Below, piece after piece: positions 1 to 8,069 of a stretch of DNA of 18,301 bases. This stretch comes from Candidatus Aerophobus profundus SCGC AAA252-L23 (GTDB taxonomy: Bacteria > Aerophobota > Aerophobia > Aerophobales > Aerophobaceae): assembly GCA_000402295.1 (NCBI GenBank), contig AQRW01000181.1, positions 15,106 to 33,406 on the forward strand. Reading direction: 5' to 3'. The first letter of the stretch is position 1. Each line of letters opens with the position of its first letter. The translations under genes were made by a program, and so were the position numbers. A model generated the notes under the pieces. That model was not told the DNA's origin. It ran no database searches and saw only the letters and a list, made by a program, of their open reading frames with translations.

Positions 1-647
1 AGTAAATCATCCAAGGTATGGATATTTATATTATATTCCCTTTCCAGTCTTCTTATCTGCTTTAAATTCCAGATACCGACAAGCCCATCAAAGACCCCCA
101 CTGGCTTAAGCATTTCCAGACCCAGGGGAGGAATACTCATATTGAGTTTCTGGTCTAAACTGTCTAACTTATCTTCTATTCTGGAAGGAGGAGCATAAAT
201 CTTGCCCTTACCAAGATAATTCACGATGCAGTATTCAATATTGGCTTTCTCTTTTAGTATCTTATTGTACCATCCTTTTTTATTGGAGGAAGAGATCTTT
301 TCGGAAAGAGTCCGGTAGGTTTTCTCATTGATATCTTCCACTTCAAATAGATCCCGAGCAACTATTTTAAGAACCTTAGCGTAGGCAGTATTCTTAATCC
401 TGAGCCAGTAGGGCTCAAACTTCTTCCATTTTTCCTCCAGGGTAAACTCACCCGAGCGTATTTCCTCCAAGAGAGAGTGAGGCATTCCTGAAGAGATAAG
501 ATCTGAGGAAGCATAGTGAGGAAAAAGATAGAACAGGTCAAGTGGAAGATCAAGACGCTCCTCCTCAAGAATAAAGTGCTCATGAGTATCTATTAAGGTT
601 ATTTTCTCTAATTCTCCCCTTAATTCCTCAAATAAACCTTTTTCCAT
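1..647 (-). CDS. Amidohydrolase-family protein (C-terminal part outside window)
   Basis: The reading frame is open from an ATG at 647 to the left edge of the window, giving 215 complete codons with no stop, so the C-terminal part is missing. The start is supported by AGGAG about 8 bases upstream. Residues 19-24 read IDTHEH; an HxH pair just after the first strand is the typical metal-binding signature of the amidohydrolase superfamily. A later SSDLISSGMP stretch (about 48-57) also looks like the uronate-isomerase/amidohydrolase-2 side of the superfamily, from memory. The expected role is metal-dependent hydrolysis or isomerisation of a small carbohydrate-like or lactone substrate in the cytoplasm. 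It starts 35 bases after the last permease gene of the sugar ABC operon, so it probably acts on the imported compound. The substrate cannot be read from the sequence. Confidence 0.8.
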   Translation of the reverse strand, partial: MEKGLFEELRGELEKITLIDTHEHFILEEERLDLPLDLFYLFPHYASSDLISSGMPHSLLEEIRSGEFTLEEKWKKFEPYWLRIKNTAYAKVLKIVARDLFEVEDINEKTYRTLSEKISSSNKKGWYNKILKEKANIEYCIVNYLGKGKIYAPPSRIEDKLDSLDQKLNMSIPPLGLEMLKPVGVFDGLVGIWNLKQIRRLEREYNINIHTLDDL

Positions 648-682
648 TTAGGTATCTCCTTTTAGCATATTACCAAGAACTG

Positions 683-1519
683 CTAACCCTTCACAGCTCC
701 CATTGTCAAACCGGCAACCAAGTATTTCTGGATCAATAGCCCGAAGGCAATTATCGGAATCACAATTAGGACCCCTGCCGCACATATATTTCCCCACAGA
801 ATCACCCGGTCGGTCCAGAAGGTGGTGATGACTACAGGTAGAGTGTAGGTTTCTGATCCAGTCAGAGCAAGGGCCAGCAGAAATTCATTCCAGGTGAGGA
901 GAATACAAATCAGAGTCGTGGAGAAGATCCCGGCCAGTGATAGGGGAACGGCAATATGGATGAAGGACCCCCACCGATTACAGCCATCTACTAATGCCGC
1001 TTCCTCCAACTCTTTGGGAAGACTCTCAAAGAATCCTTTCATTAGCCAGGTTACAAGGGGTATGTTGAAGCTCAGGTAGGCAATTATCAAGGCTAATCGC
1101 GTATGCAAGAGACCCAAATACCTCATCAGCAAATAGAAAGGAACCAACCCGGCCACTGGAGGCAGCATTAACTGACTCAACATCCAGAAAGAAATCTTCT
1201 CTTTTCCCCAAATATTGCATCGCGCTAAACCGTAAGCGGCAGGAATTCCTATCAGCAATGATATTGCCACATTGGCCGTGACGACAACGAAACTGTTCAG
1301 GTAGTACTGCCCGAAAGAACGCGCCGTAAACAGAGAGGAAAAATTCTCTAAAGTGGGCCGAAAAAACCACACATAGGGAGTATGCCACATCTGACTGACC
1401 GTTTTTAGAGAAGAGGCCACCAGGTAGTAGATGGGAAACACAAAGATTATGACGATAATTAAGGCCACCAAATTTACCGCTATCATTTTGGCCAGGGGTT
1501 TCTTTTTCCGTGTTCTCAT
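683..1519 (-). CDS. Sugar ABC transporter permease, MalG-type (278 aa)
   Basis: Inner-membrane half of a carbohydrate uptake (CUT1-type) ABC transporter. The protein starts with a short basic cytoplasmic segment (MRTRKKK), has a first hydrophobic segment at about residues 12-34 and further hydrophobic segments to the end. The cytoplasmic EAA loop is clear: EEAALVDG followed by the downstream IAVPLS part, which docks on the ATPase in this family. The usual MalG length is about 275-300 aa, so it is complete. The ATG at 1519 lies only 4 bases past the stop of the preceding permease gene, with an AAGGAG ribosome site inside the end of that gene, indicating translational coupling. The partner is the MalF-like permease just upstream. 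Which sugar is carried is not determinable. Confidence 0.93.
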   Translation of the reverse strand: MRTRKKKPLAKMIAVNLVALIIVIIFVFPIYYLVASSLKTVSQMWHTPYVWFFRPTLENFSSLFTARSFGQYYLNSFVVVTANVAISLLIGIPAAYGLARCNIWGKEKISFWMLSQLMLPPVAGLVPFYLLMRYLGLLHTRLALIIAYLSFNIPLVTWLMKGFFESLPKELEEAALVDGCNRWGSFIHIAVPLSLAGIFSTTLICILLTWNEFLLALALTGSETYTLPVVITTFWTDRVILWGNICAAGVLIVIPIIAFGLLIQKYLVAGLTMGAVKG

Positions 1520-1523
1520 TTTC

Positions 1524-2402
1524 CTAAATCTCCTTCCGAGACACCAATACTCTGTTGATGAAGATCAAGCTGAAGACAGTGACGAAAGCTATCACTACGA
1601 ACGATATGGCAGCAGCAGTGCCCAAGTGAAAGAAATTGAGAGCAACATAGTATAAATGCAAAGAAATAACTTCTGTTGAATTGCCAGGACCTCCTCGGGT
1701 CATCACGAAAACGGTGTCAAAGATTCTGTAGGCATATATCACTCGCAGAACCAGGGCCAAACCAATGAACGGTCTCATGAGAGGAAGCGTTATATGACAA
1801 AAGGCCTGAAAGCTGCTCGCACCATCAACTAAAGCCGCCTCATATGGCTCTGGAGGAAGAGATTGCAATCCCGCCAGGATAATCAGTATTACAAAAGGGG
1901 TCCACTGCCAGACATCGGTTATGATTACCATTCCCAAGGCCGTGAAGGAAGTAGCTAACCAATCGCGGGGGCCCATGCCAACTAATCCGATTAAGTGGTT
2001 CAGTATCCCGAATTCATAGTTAGTCATCAACTTCCAAGTAGTTCCCGCTACAACGGGAGTTACCATCATAGGTATAATCAACAAAGTCCTCAGTATTGGT
2101 CTGAAAATAATGAGTCTAGAGTTAAGTAAGGAAGCTATACTGAATCCAAGAATCATCTCCAGGATAACAGAAATCCCTACGAAGATGAAAGTGACTGCCA
2201 TTGAGGACCAAAACTTTCGGCTGGCTAGAACATCCTGGTAGTTAGTTAAGCCCACAAAATGTCGCAAGTGGGGTTTGGGTAAGTCCCAGAATTGGAAGCT
2301 AATGGAAAAAGTATAAATAAGAGGAAAAATCACAATCAGAAACAAGACTACGACTGCCGGTATGATAAACAGGTAATGGAAGTGTTTTCTCTTGAGACGC
2401 AT
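1524..2402 (-). CDS. Sugar ABC transporter permease, MalF-type (292 aa)
   Basis: First membrane subunit of the same carbohydrate ABC importer. From the chosen start it reads MRLKRKHFHYL and then a long hydrophobic segment (about residues 10-32). An EAA loop (YEAALVDGASS, then ITLPLM) lies in the C-terminal third. I chose the ATG at 2402 because GGAAG lies 6 bases upstream and the length fits the family. The frame stays open upstream to an ATG at 2495, but that extra stretch runs through a perfect stem-loop (2431-2466) and has no membrane-protein character, so it is more likely untranslated. The gene follows the binding-protein gene and overlaps nothing. Confidence 0.92.
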   Translation of the reverse strand: MRLKRKHFHYLFIIPAVVVLFLIVIFPLIYTFSISFQFWDLPKPHLRHFVGLTNYQDVLASRKFWSSMAVTFIFVGISVILEMILGFSIASLLNSRLIIFRPILRTLLIIPMMVTPVVAGTTWKLMTNYEFGILNHLIGLVGMGPRDWLATSFTALGMVIITDVWQWTPFVILIILAGLQSLPPEPYEAALVDGASSFQAFCHITLPLMRPFIGLALVLRVIYAYRIFDTVFVMTRGGPGNSTEVISLHLYYVALNFFHLGTAAAISFVVIAFVTVFSLIFINRVLVSRKEI

Positions 2403-2430
2403 CTCCAGCTTCCTTTTTGACCAAAGAATC

Positions 2431-2466
2431 GTCCTGGTGGAAAGAACAAATCCTTTCCACCAGGAC
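2431..2466 (-). promoter_or_regulatory. Intercistronic stem-loop between binding-protein and permease genes
   Basis: Arms 2431-2444 and 2453-2466 are perfect reverse complements over 14 bp (GTCCTGGTGGAAAG) with an 8-base loop. It lies 36 bases past the stop of the solute-binding-protein gene and about 28 bases before the preferred permease start. On the transcribed strand it is followed by GATTCTTTGG and not by a T-run, so it does not look like an intrinsic terminator. Such hairpins after malE-like genes are known to protect the upstream mRNA and let the binding protein be made in excess of the permeases; that role here is inferred. Confidence 0.8.
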
Positions 2467-2502
2467 GGAGACTTCATTAGATGTGTTAAGGACAAAAGCT
2501 TA

Positions 2503-3816
2503 TTACTTGTAATAACCTGCCCTTTCCATCATCTTGGTAACCTCTCTGGCAGCTTCATCCAAAGCTACCTTAGGAGTCTTTTGCCCTGCCAGCGCTGCAT
2601 TAACAGCCGCACCCAGGGTCTCCTGATACTCTTCCAGCTCAGCAATAGCAGGTCCACCCCTATACGCGGTAGTTCTCTTTCGGGCGGTCTCGTAACTCTT
2701 CAGAGCAACAGGCAGATACGGATATTTTGCCACCAGTTCCGGATCCTTGAAAACCGATAATCTCCCCGGTAACCCGCCAATATCAACGAATTTCTTAGCT
2801 AGCTCAGGACTGTTAACCCACCTCACAAATTCGTAGGCCGCATCAGGACATTTGCTGTTCTTATTAATTACTAGGGCCCATCCGCCAAGCATTGGCTGAG
2901 CACCAGGTATTACCGCAACACCTGTCTTGCGGGCAACTTGTGACTTGCTCGGATCGAAGATCTCACCGGCAAAGGCATCCCACTGGATGATCATTGCCGT
3001 ATTACCGCTCATGAATTGTTTGGACATCTCATCGAAGTACATCGTGTAGTAGCCGGGAGGGGCAGCTTTTCCTGTTTCAATAATGTTCTCCACCGCTTGT
3101 ACCCCAATGTGATCATTAAATTGCACATTCCACTTCTCATCGAATCCTCTCCCTCCCATAGCCCACATTCTCATGCAAAATTCTGCCAGAGCCGGGCCAC
3201 CACGGTATGCCGCCATACCAACGCCGTATGTGGTTGGGACTATTGGATTGAGCTCTTTGGTGAAGAATTTCGCTATTTGAGCGAACTCTTCGAAGGTAAC
3301 TGGAACTTCCAAGGGATATCCAAACTGGCTTTGGTAATCACCGCTGAATTCTTGGAAAAGATCCTTGCGGTAAAACAAAACTTGCACCCCTACCTGATAA
3401 GGATAAGCATAGATCGCTCCTTCATACTCACCATAGCTCTTGTAGAGATTCTGAATAAACCCTTCTATGAACTCAGGGTTCTCCTTCTCTATGTACTTGG
3501 TGAAGGATAGGAGATTCCCTGTGCCGGCGAACTCTTGAAGCCAGGGGTTATCCATCGACATAACATCGTAATTGGCAGTTCCACTACTTAAATCGAGCAT
3601 TTCCTTGGAATGTATTTCCTTATGAGGGGTAATCTCAATATTCACCTTGATGCCTGTCTCCTTCTCGAAAGAAGGAAGCAAAGCCCTTATTGCATCTGCG
3701 GATGATGCCCCATAGAGAATCACATTAATCTTCTCCGCAGCTACGGCGGGCATCAGGAACACAGTCACCATCAGAACACCCACCAGAACACCAACTAATA
3801 ATTTACCTTTTCTCAT
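2503..3816 (-). CDS. Carbohydrate ABC transporter solute-binding protein (437 aa)
   Basis: Extracytoplasmic receptor that captures the sugar and delivers it to the two permeases. The N-terminus is a clear Sec signal: MRKGK, a hydrophobic core, then AVAA with likely cleavage near residue 27. No lipobox cysteine is visible. The mature part begins INVILYGASSADAIRALLPSFEKE, matching the start of family 1 extracellular solute-binding proteins (MalE/UgpB-like), and the length is usual for them. I chose the ATG at 3816 because AAGGAG lies 8 bases upstream; a GTG three codons earlier at 3825 overlaps that site. A perfect hairpin follows the stop. It is the first structural gene after the LacI regulator. 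Confidence 0.92.
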   Translation of the reverse strand: MRKGKLLVGVLVGVLMVTVFLMPAVAAEKINVILYGASSADAIRALLPSFEKETGIKVNIEITPHKEIHSKEMLDLSSGTANYDVMSMDNPWLQEFAGTGNLLSFTKYIEKENPEFIEGFIQNLYKSYGEYEGAIYAYPYQVGVQVLFYRKDLFQEFSGDYQSQFGYPLEVPVTFEEFAQIAKFFTKELNPIVPTTYGVGMAAYRGGPALAEFCMRMWAMGGRGFDEKWNVQFNDHIGVQAVENIIETGKAAPPGYYTMYFDEMSKQFMSGNTAMIIQWDAFAGEIFDPSKSQVARKTGVAVIPGAQPMLGGWALVINKNSKCPDAAYEFVRWVNSPELAKKFVDIGGLPGRLSVFKDPELVAKYPYLPVALKSYETARKRTTAYRGGPAIAELEEYQETLGAAVNAALAGQKTPKVALDEAAREVTKMMERAGYYK

Positions 3817-4082
3817 TTCCTCCACTCCTTTTCAAGATACACTTCAACTTTTCCGGGAAGTCTCCAAAGACAAACCTCAATTATACCTCACTTCTTTCCC
3901 GGTAGCTTCCCTTCCCAAAATAAAGTTGCCCACTTGCCTTTTCACCTCCCTTCGGGCTTTTCTGTCCGTTAATTAACCCTATAATAGAGAAAATCTGGCT
4001 GATGTTGCACTTCTCTGAACATCGATTAAGATTGAACTCATCAAATTTCTTTTTCCCTTACTGTTTTCAACAAATGGCAGAA
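3817..4082 (-). promoter_or_regulatory. Leader/promoter region of the sugar operon
   Basis: This 266-bp region separates the regulator from the binding-protein gene and holds no convincing gene. Two possible -10 elements read on the minus strand are TATTAT (3981-3986) and TATAAT (3880-3885); neither has a good -35 at 16-18 bp, so the promoter is not settled. A LacI-type operator core lies at 4018-4030. Near the gene, arms CCGGGAA/TTCCCGG (3853-3859 and 3896-3902) can pair, with a small GTCT-CCAA-AGAC hairpin (3860-3871) inside; if that forms, the mRNA leader is structured. Confidence 0.4.
4018..4030 (-). promoter_or_regulatory. Putative LacI-family operator upstream of the sugar operon
   Basis: The minus strand reads CTTAATCGATGTT. 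It shares the TAATCGAT core with one of the three sites at the regulator's own promoter and fits the general LacI/GalR core AAnCGnTT in seven of eight positions. It sits about 35 bp upstream of the TATTAT candidate -10 (3981-3986). Binding by the adjacent regulator is inferred. Confidence 0.5.
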
Positions 4083-5117
4083 TCATACCTGAAGTCTGGA
4101 AGTGCTCAGTGCTTCACCGGCTGATTGTCGTATTCGCAATTGAACATCCAGCATCACTTCTTTTGGTCTCTTTCTCTTTTTCCTCATTTGTTCAAACAAA
4201 AGCTCCCCTGCCATCTCACCCAACCTGAAAGAGGGTTGAGCAACCACAGTCAAGGGAGGATTGACGTACCTAAACCAAGGCAAATCATCAAAGACCACTA
4301 ATCCTATTTCCTCAGGAACGCACACATTTCTCTCTCTTAAGGCTTGCATGGCTCCGAGTGCCAAAAGGTTATTGCAGGCAAAGATAACCGTTGGAGGTGA
4401 AGCAAGAGAAACCAGCTCCAAAGCCAGAAGATAACCACTTTGCTTCCTGAAATCGCCGATTTTGATCAAATCCTTATCTTCTTCTATGGAATGCTGCCTC
4501 AATGTTTGCAAATAACCCTCTAATCTTTCTTTCCCAGTAGAGGACTGCAAGGGGCCGGTTATGATTCCGATTCTCTGATGGCTTAAACTTATCACGTGTT
4601 CAACAAGTTGCTTACTACCTCCTACATTGTCTACTAAAACAGCGTCCGCATCTATATTCGGGACTATTTTATCAAGTAAAACAACCGGAATGCTTTGTTT
4701 TATTAGGAATCTCATACACTCGTCATTATCTCCTCCAGGGACAAAAATCACTCCTTCTACTTGTTTACTGTAAAACACCTCAGTTGACTTCTTTTCCCTG
4801 ATGATGTCATAATCAGTATGGGCAACAATAAGGTTGTATTTCTTCTTGTCCAGGTAGGTTTCGAGCCCCTGCAATACTTCGGCAAAAAAGGGATTCCTCA
4901 GGTCGCAGACAATCAAACCAACTGTCCCTGTTTTCTTACTTCTTAAGCTCCTGGCAACTATGTTGGGGCGATAACCAAGCTCATTGATTGCCTTGAGCAC
5001 TTTCGCCCGCGTTTCGTCACGGAGAAAACCGGTGTTGTTGACTACGTAAGACACTGTAGTCGTAGAAACTCCGGCCGCTTCGGCTACATCCTTAATAGTC
5101 ACCGGTTTCTTTCTCAT
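4083..5117 (-). CDS. LacI/GalR-family transcriptional regulator (344 aa)
   Basis: Sugar-responsive DNA-binding regulator. Residues 6-27 form the family's helix-turn-helix (VTIKDVAEAAGVSTTTVSYV), followed by the hinge helix (about 48-58, PNIVARSLRS) and a periplasmic-binding-protein-like effector domain from about residue 63 (GTVGLIVCD) to the end. Length 344 aa is normal. The ATG at 5117 is preceded by AGGAAG at 6 bases. It is encoded on the same strand as, and directly upstream of, the sugar ABC transporter, so it most likely controls that operon. Its promoter has three tandem operator-like cores, suggesting autoregulation. The effector is presumably the transported sugar or a derivative. 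Confidence 0.94.
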   Translation of the reverse strand: MRKKPVTIKDVAEAAGVSTTTVSYVVNNTGFLRDETRAKVLKAINELGYRPNIVARSLRSKKTGTVGLIVCDLRNPFFAEVLQGLETYLDKKKYNLIVAHTDYDIIREKKSTEVFYSKQVEGVIFVPGGDNDECMRFLIKQSIPVVLLDKIVPNIDADAVLVDNVGGSKQLVEHVISLSHQRIGIITGPLQSSTGKERLEGYLQTLRQHSIEEDKDLIKIGDFRKQSGYLLALELVSLASPPTVIFACNNLLALGAMQALRERNVCVPEEIGLVVFDDLPWFRYVNPPLTVVAQPSFRLGEMAGELLFEQMRKKRKRPKEVMLDVQLRIRQSAGEALSTSRLQV

Positions 5118-5131
5118 AGATCTACTTCCTT

Positions 5132-5164
5132 AATCGTTTAGTCAATCGTTTCCCTAATCGATTT
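5132..5164. promoter_or_regulatory. Three tandem LacI-type operator cores, 12-bp spacing
   Basis: AATCGTTT begins at 5132 and at 5144, and AATCGATTT begins at 5156, so the three cores are exactly 12 bp apart. Each fits the LacI/GalR operator core AAnCGnTT (AAACGATT, AAACGATT and AATCGATT on the minus strand). They begin 6 bp downstream of the regulator's -10 and extend to 15 bp before its start codon, a position that would block transcription initiation. Binding is inferred from the match to the family core and from the fourth copy near 4021. Confidence 0.6.
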
Positions 5165-5169
5165 ACCAT

Positions 5170-5197
5170 AGTATAATAAACTCCATTTGATTGTCAA
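5170..5197 (-). promoter_or_regulatory. Sigma70-type promoter of the LacI-family gene
   Basis: On the minus strand a perfect -35 TTGACA (5192-5197) is followed after 16 bp by TATACT (5170-5175). The expected start of transcription is near 5163, inside the tandem operator cores. Confidence 0.75.
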
Positions 5198-5448
5198 TCC
5201 ACTATAAAATGTTGTCAATGCAAAGTAATTATGTCATACTTTCTGCAAAATAAAAATGTCATATGGCATATCCGGATTATGATGCAAAGACTAAGTTTGA
5301 GATCATTTTGGATTAAGGGAGAAAGAACGTCTTGGTCTTTGAAGGTTTTGGAAGAAGAAGTTGTTTACCATTCCCCTAAGATTGACCAAAGGCAATTTTT
5401 TACTATTAATAAGATAGCGAATCATATCAAAAATCAGGAGGAGCTAAG
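5198..5448 (+). promoter_or_regulatory. clpB upstream region
   Basis: No supported gene lies here. A weak promoter candidate for clpB is TTGTCA (5212-5217), 17 bp, CATACT (5235-5240). The octamer TTGTCAAT occurs at 5191-5198 and again at 5212-5219, exactly 21 bp apart; the first copy overlaps the -35 of the divergent lacI-type promoter. I saw no CIRCE inverted repeat (TTAGCACTC/GAGTGCTAA), no CtsR-type GGTCAAA tandem and no HspR-type CTTGAGT palindrome, so classical heat-shock repressor sites are not apparent. A 79-codon open frame (5231-5470) overlaps the clpB start and has no ribosome site. Confidence 0.35.
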
Positions 5449-8031
5449 ATGCCGGTATGGGATAAATTGACTATAAAAGCACAGGAAGCTATGCAAAAGG
5501 CCAAAGAGATTGCCCAAAATGAGAACGATCAGGAGATTCTTCCGGAACATCTCCTTTTGTCTTTGGTTGAAGATTCCCAAGGCGTAATCTCACCTTTACT
5601 CGAGCACATAGGTGTTAATCCGCAGATGATAAAAAATGACCTTACCAAAGCTATCAGTCAGATTCCTCGAGTTTACGGAGGAAACCAGGTTTATATATCT
5701 CCCATCCTGGAAATAGTTTTGCAAGAAGCCGGTAAGGAAGCCAAGAAGTTAAAAGATGAGTACCTAAGTACCGAACATCTGCTCCTGGGAATGGTTAATG
5801 AGGAGAAATCTCCCGTTAGTCAAATTCTTAAGAATTATGGGGTAACCCACCAGAAAATCCTGGAAGCTTTAGCCAATATTAGAGGCTCACAACAAGTTAC
5901 TGATCAAAATCCTGAGGACAAATATCGGGTTCTGGAAAAATTTACCCGTGATCTTACTAACCTGGCTTCACAGGGTAAACTTGACCCAGTAATTGGCCGA
6001 GATGAGGAAATCAGAAGAATCATCCAGGTTCTTTGTCGTCGAACCAAGAATAATCCTGTCCTTATTGGAGAACCCGGCGTAGGAAAAACAGCTATCGTAG
6101 AGGGACTGGCCCAGCGAATTATTACCGATGACGTCCCGGGAAATCTCAAGGGAAGGAAACTGCTGGCTCTGGATATAGGCTCATTGGTGGCGGGGACTAA
6201 GTTCCGGGGAGAGTTTGAGGATCGAATCAAGGCCCTGCTTAAGGAGATAAGATCTCGTCAAGACCAAATTATCTTATTTATTGACGAGTTACACACAGTG
6301 GTAGGAGCCGGCGCTGCGGAAGGATCTGTAGATGCTTCCAACATGCTTAAACCAGCCTTAGCCAGAGGAGAGCTCCACTGTATCGGAGCTACCACGCTCA
6401 ATGAATACAGAAAATACATAGAAAAGGACGCTGCTCTGGAAAGAAGATTTCAAACTGTTCTGGTGAGCGAACCCTCAGTTGAAGATACCATCGCCATTTT
6501 AAGAGGATTAAAGGAAAGATACGAAGTCCATCACGGAGTCAAGATTAAGGATTCTGCTCTGGTGGCCGCAGCTACCCTTTCCCAGCGCTACATTACCGAT
6601 AGGTTTCTTCCCGACAAGGCCATTGACCTTGTTGATGAGGCTGCTTCCCGAATACGAATCGAGATAGATTCCAGACCGACGGAAATTGATGAAATAGAGC
6701 GAAAAATTATCCAATTGCAAATTGAAAAACAGGCTTTGCTTAAAGAAAAAGATCAAACCTCGCGCCAGCGTCTGGAAAAATTAGAAGGTGAATTGGCTAA
6801 TCTCAGAGAAGAGTCTAATCAGTTAACCATGCATTGGAAGAAGGAAAAGGAGATTATCCAAAAAATTAGCCAGATAAAGGCTGAAATAGAAAAAGCTCGG
6901 GAGGAATCCCAGAAGGCAGAGAGAGAAGGAAACCTCGATCGGGCAGCCGAGTTAAGGTATGGTCGATTAATCGAACTGGAAAAAGAGTTAAAAGAAGAAA
7001 ATGCTCACCTGACTGACTTTCAAAAAGACAAAAAAATGCTCAAGGAAGAGGTGGAAGAAGAAGATGTAACTGAGATTGTCTCCCGGTGGAGGGGAATACC
7101 TGTTACTCGGCTATTAGAGGGAGAAAAAGAAAAACTGACCAGGATGGAGGAGAGAATAAAAAAAAGAGTGGTGGGCCAGGATGAAGCAGTTAGAGCAGTC
7201 TCTGATGTGATAAGACGAGCCAGGGCGGGTATTCAGGACCCCAATCGACCCCTGGGATCCTTTATGTTTCTCGGTCCTACCGGAGTAGGTAAAACTGAAC
7301 TGGCTAAAGCTTTAGCTGAGTTTCTTTTTGATAGCGAGCAGGCCATGGTACGGATGGATATGAGTGAATATATGGAAAGACATACAGTCTCTCGTTTGAT
7401 TGGTGCCCCACCCGGATATGTGGGTTATGAAGAAGGAGGCCAACTTACCGAACCGGTAAGGCGTAAACCTTATTCGGTTGTCCTTTTTGATGAAATTGAA
7501 AAAGCTCATCCTGAAGTCTTCAATGTTCTTCTACAAATACTTGATGACGGAAGATTGACGGACGGACAGGGTAGAACAGTAGATTTTAAAAACACCGTGA
7601 TCATAATGACTTCCAATGTTGGTAGTGAGCTAATTCAATCACTATCAGAAAAACAAAGGGTAAGAACCGAAGTCATGGAAGCTCTGAAGTCTCGATTCCG
7701 CCCGGAATTTCTGAACAGAATTGATGAAATAATTGTCTTTAATCAACTGAGTCTGGAGGAAATCAAACGGATTGTAAATATCCAAATGGAGCAGATTGGT
7801 CAAAGACTTCAGGATCGGAAAATTTTTCTTCACCTAACTGATCGAGCCAAAGAATTAATTGCCCATCAAGGATTCGATCTTGTTTACGGAGCTCGTCCTC
7901 TAAAGAGAACTATTCAAAAAGAAATTCTTAATCCTTTAGCTCTACAAATTATAGAAGGAAAAATTGATGAGGGAAGTCAGATAAAAGTAGATGTTCAAAA
8001 TGGAAGTATAATTTTAGTAAAACAAAAATAA
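5449..8031 (+). CDS. clpB: ATP-dependent chaperone ClpB (860 aa)
   Basis: Hsp100 disaggregase that, as a cytoplasmic hexamer, pulls polypeptides out of aggregates with DnaK/DnaJ/GrpE. Domain order is complete: Clp_N double repeat (about 1-145), first AAA+ module with Walker A GEPGVGKT (207-214) and Walker B ILFIDE (275-280), a long charged coiled-coil middle domain (about 400-530) typical of ClpB and longer than that of ClpC, then a second AAA+ module with Walker A GPTGVGKT (609-616), Walker B VVLFDE (677-682) and pore loop GYVGYEEGG. The first pore loop has phenylalanine (KFRGEFE, F252) where ClpB usually has tyrosine, a conservative change. The ATG follows AGGAGG by 7 bases. A protease gene starts 38 bases downstream, making a quality-control pair. 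Confidence 0.97.
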   Translation: MPVWDKLTIKAQEAMQKAKEIAQNENDQEILPEHLLLSLVEDSQGVISPLLEHIGVNPQMIKNDLTKAISQIPRVYGGNQVYISPILEIVLQEAGKEAKKLKDEYLSTEHLLLGMVNEEKSPVSQILKNYGVTHQKILEALANIRGSQQVTDQNPEDKYRVLEKFTRDLTNLASQGKLDPVIGRDEEIRRIIQVLCRRTKNNPVLIGEPGVGKTAIVEGLAQRIITDDVPGNLKGRKLLALDIGSLVAGTKFRGEFEDRIKALLKEIRSRQDQIILFIDELHTVVGAGAAEGSVDASNMLKPALARGELHCIGATTLNEYRKYIEKDAALERRFQTVLVSEPSVEDTIAILRGLKERYEVHHGVKIKDSALVAAATLSQRYITDRFLPDKAIDLVDEAASRIRIEIDSRPTEIDEIERKIIQLQIEKQALLKEKDQTSRQRLEKLEGELANLREESNQLTMHWKKEKEIIQKISQIKAEIEKAREESQKAEREGNLDRAAELRYGRLIELEKELKEENAHLTDFQKDKKMLKEEVEEEDVTEIVSRWRGIPVTRLLEGEKEKLTRMEERIKKRVVGQDEAVRAVSDVIRRARAGIQDPNRPLGSFMFLGPTGVGKTELAKALAEFLFDSEQAMVRMDMSEYMERHTVSRLIGAPPGYVGYEEGGQLTEPVRRKPYSVVLFDEIEKAHPEVFNVLLQILDDGRLTDGQGRTVDFKNTVIIMTSNVGSELIQSLSEKQRVRTEVMEALKSRFRPEFLNRIDEIIVFNQLSLEEIKRIVNIQMEQIGQRLQDRKIFLHLTDRAKELIAHQGFDLVYGARPLKRTIQKEILNPLALQIIEGKIDEGSQIKVDVQNGSIILVKQK

Positions 8032-8069
8032 ATCCTATTCCAAAAACTCATTAGGTTGAGGTTCCCAAA

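Noticed and set aside
2403..2495. N-terminal extension of the MalF-type permease
   Set aside because: The extra 31 codons read through a perfect stem-loop and have no ribosome site; GGAAG precedes the ATG at 2402.
5231..5470. 79-codon plus-strand open frame before clpB
   Set aside because: No ribosome site, overlaps the clpB start by 22 bases, and overlaps a promoter-like -10; no family recognised.
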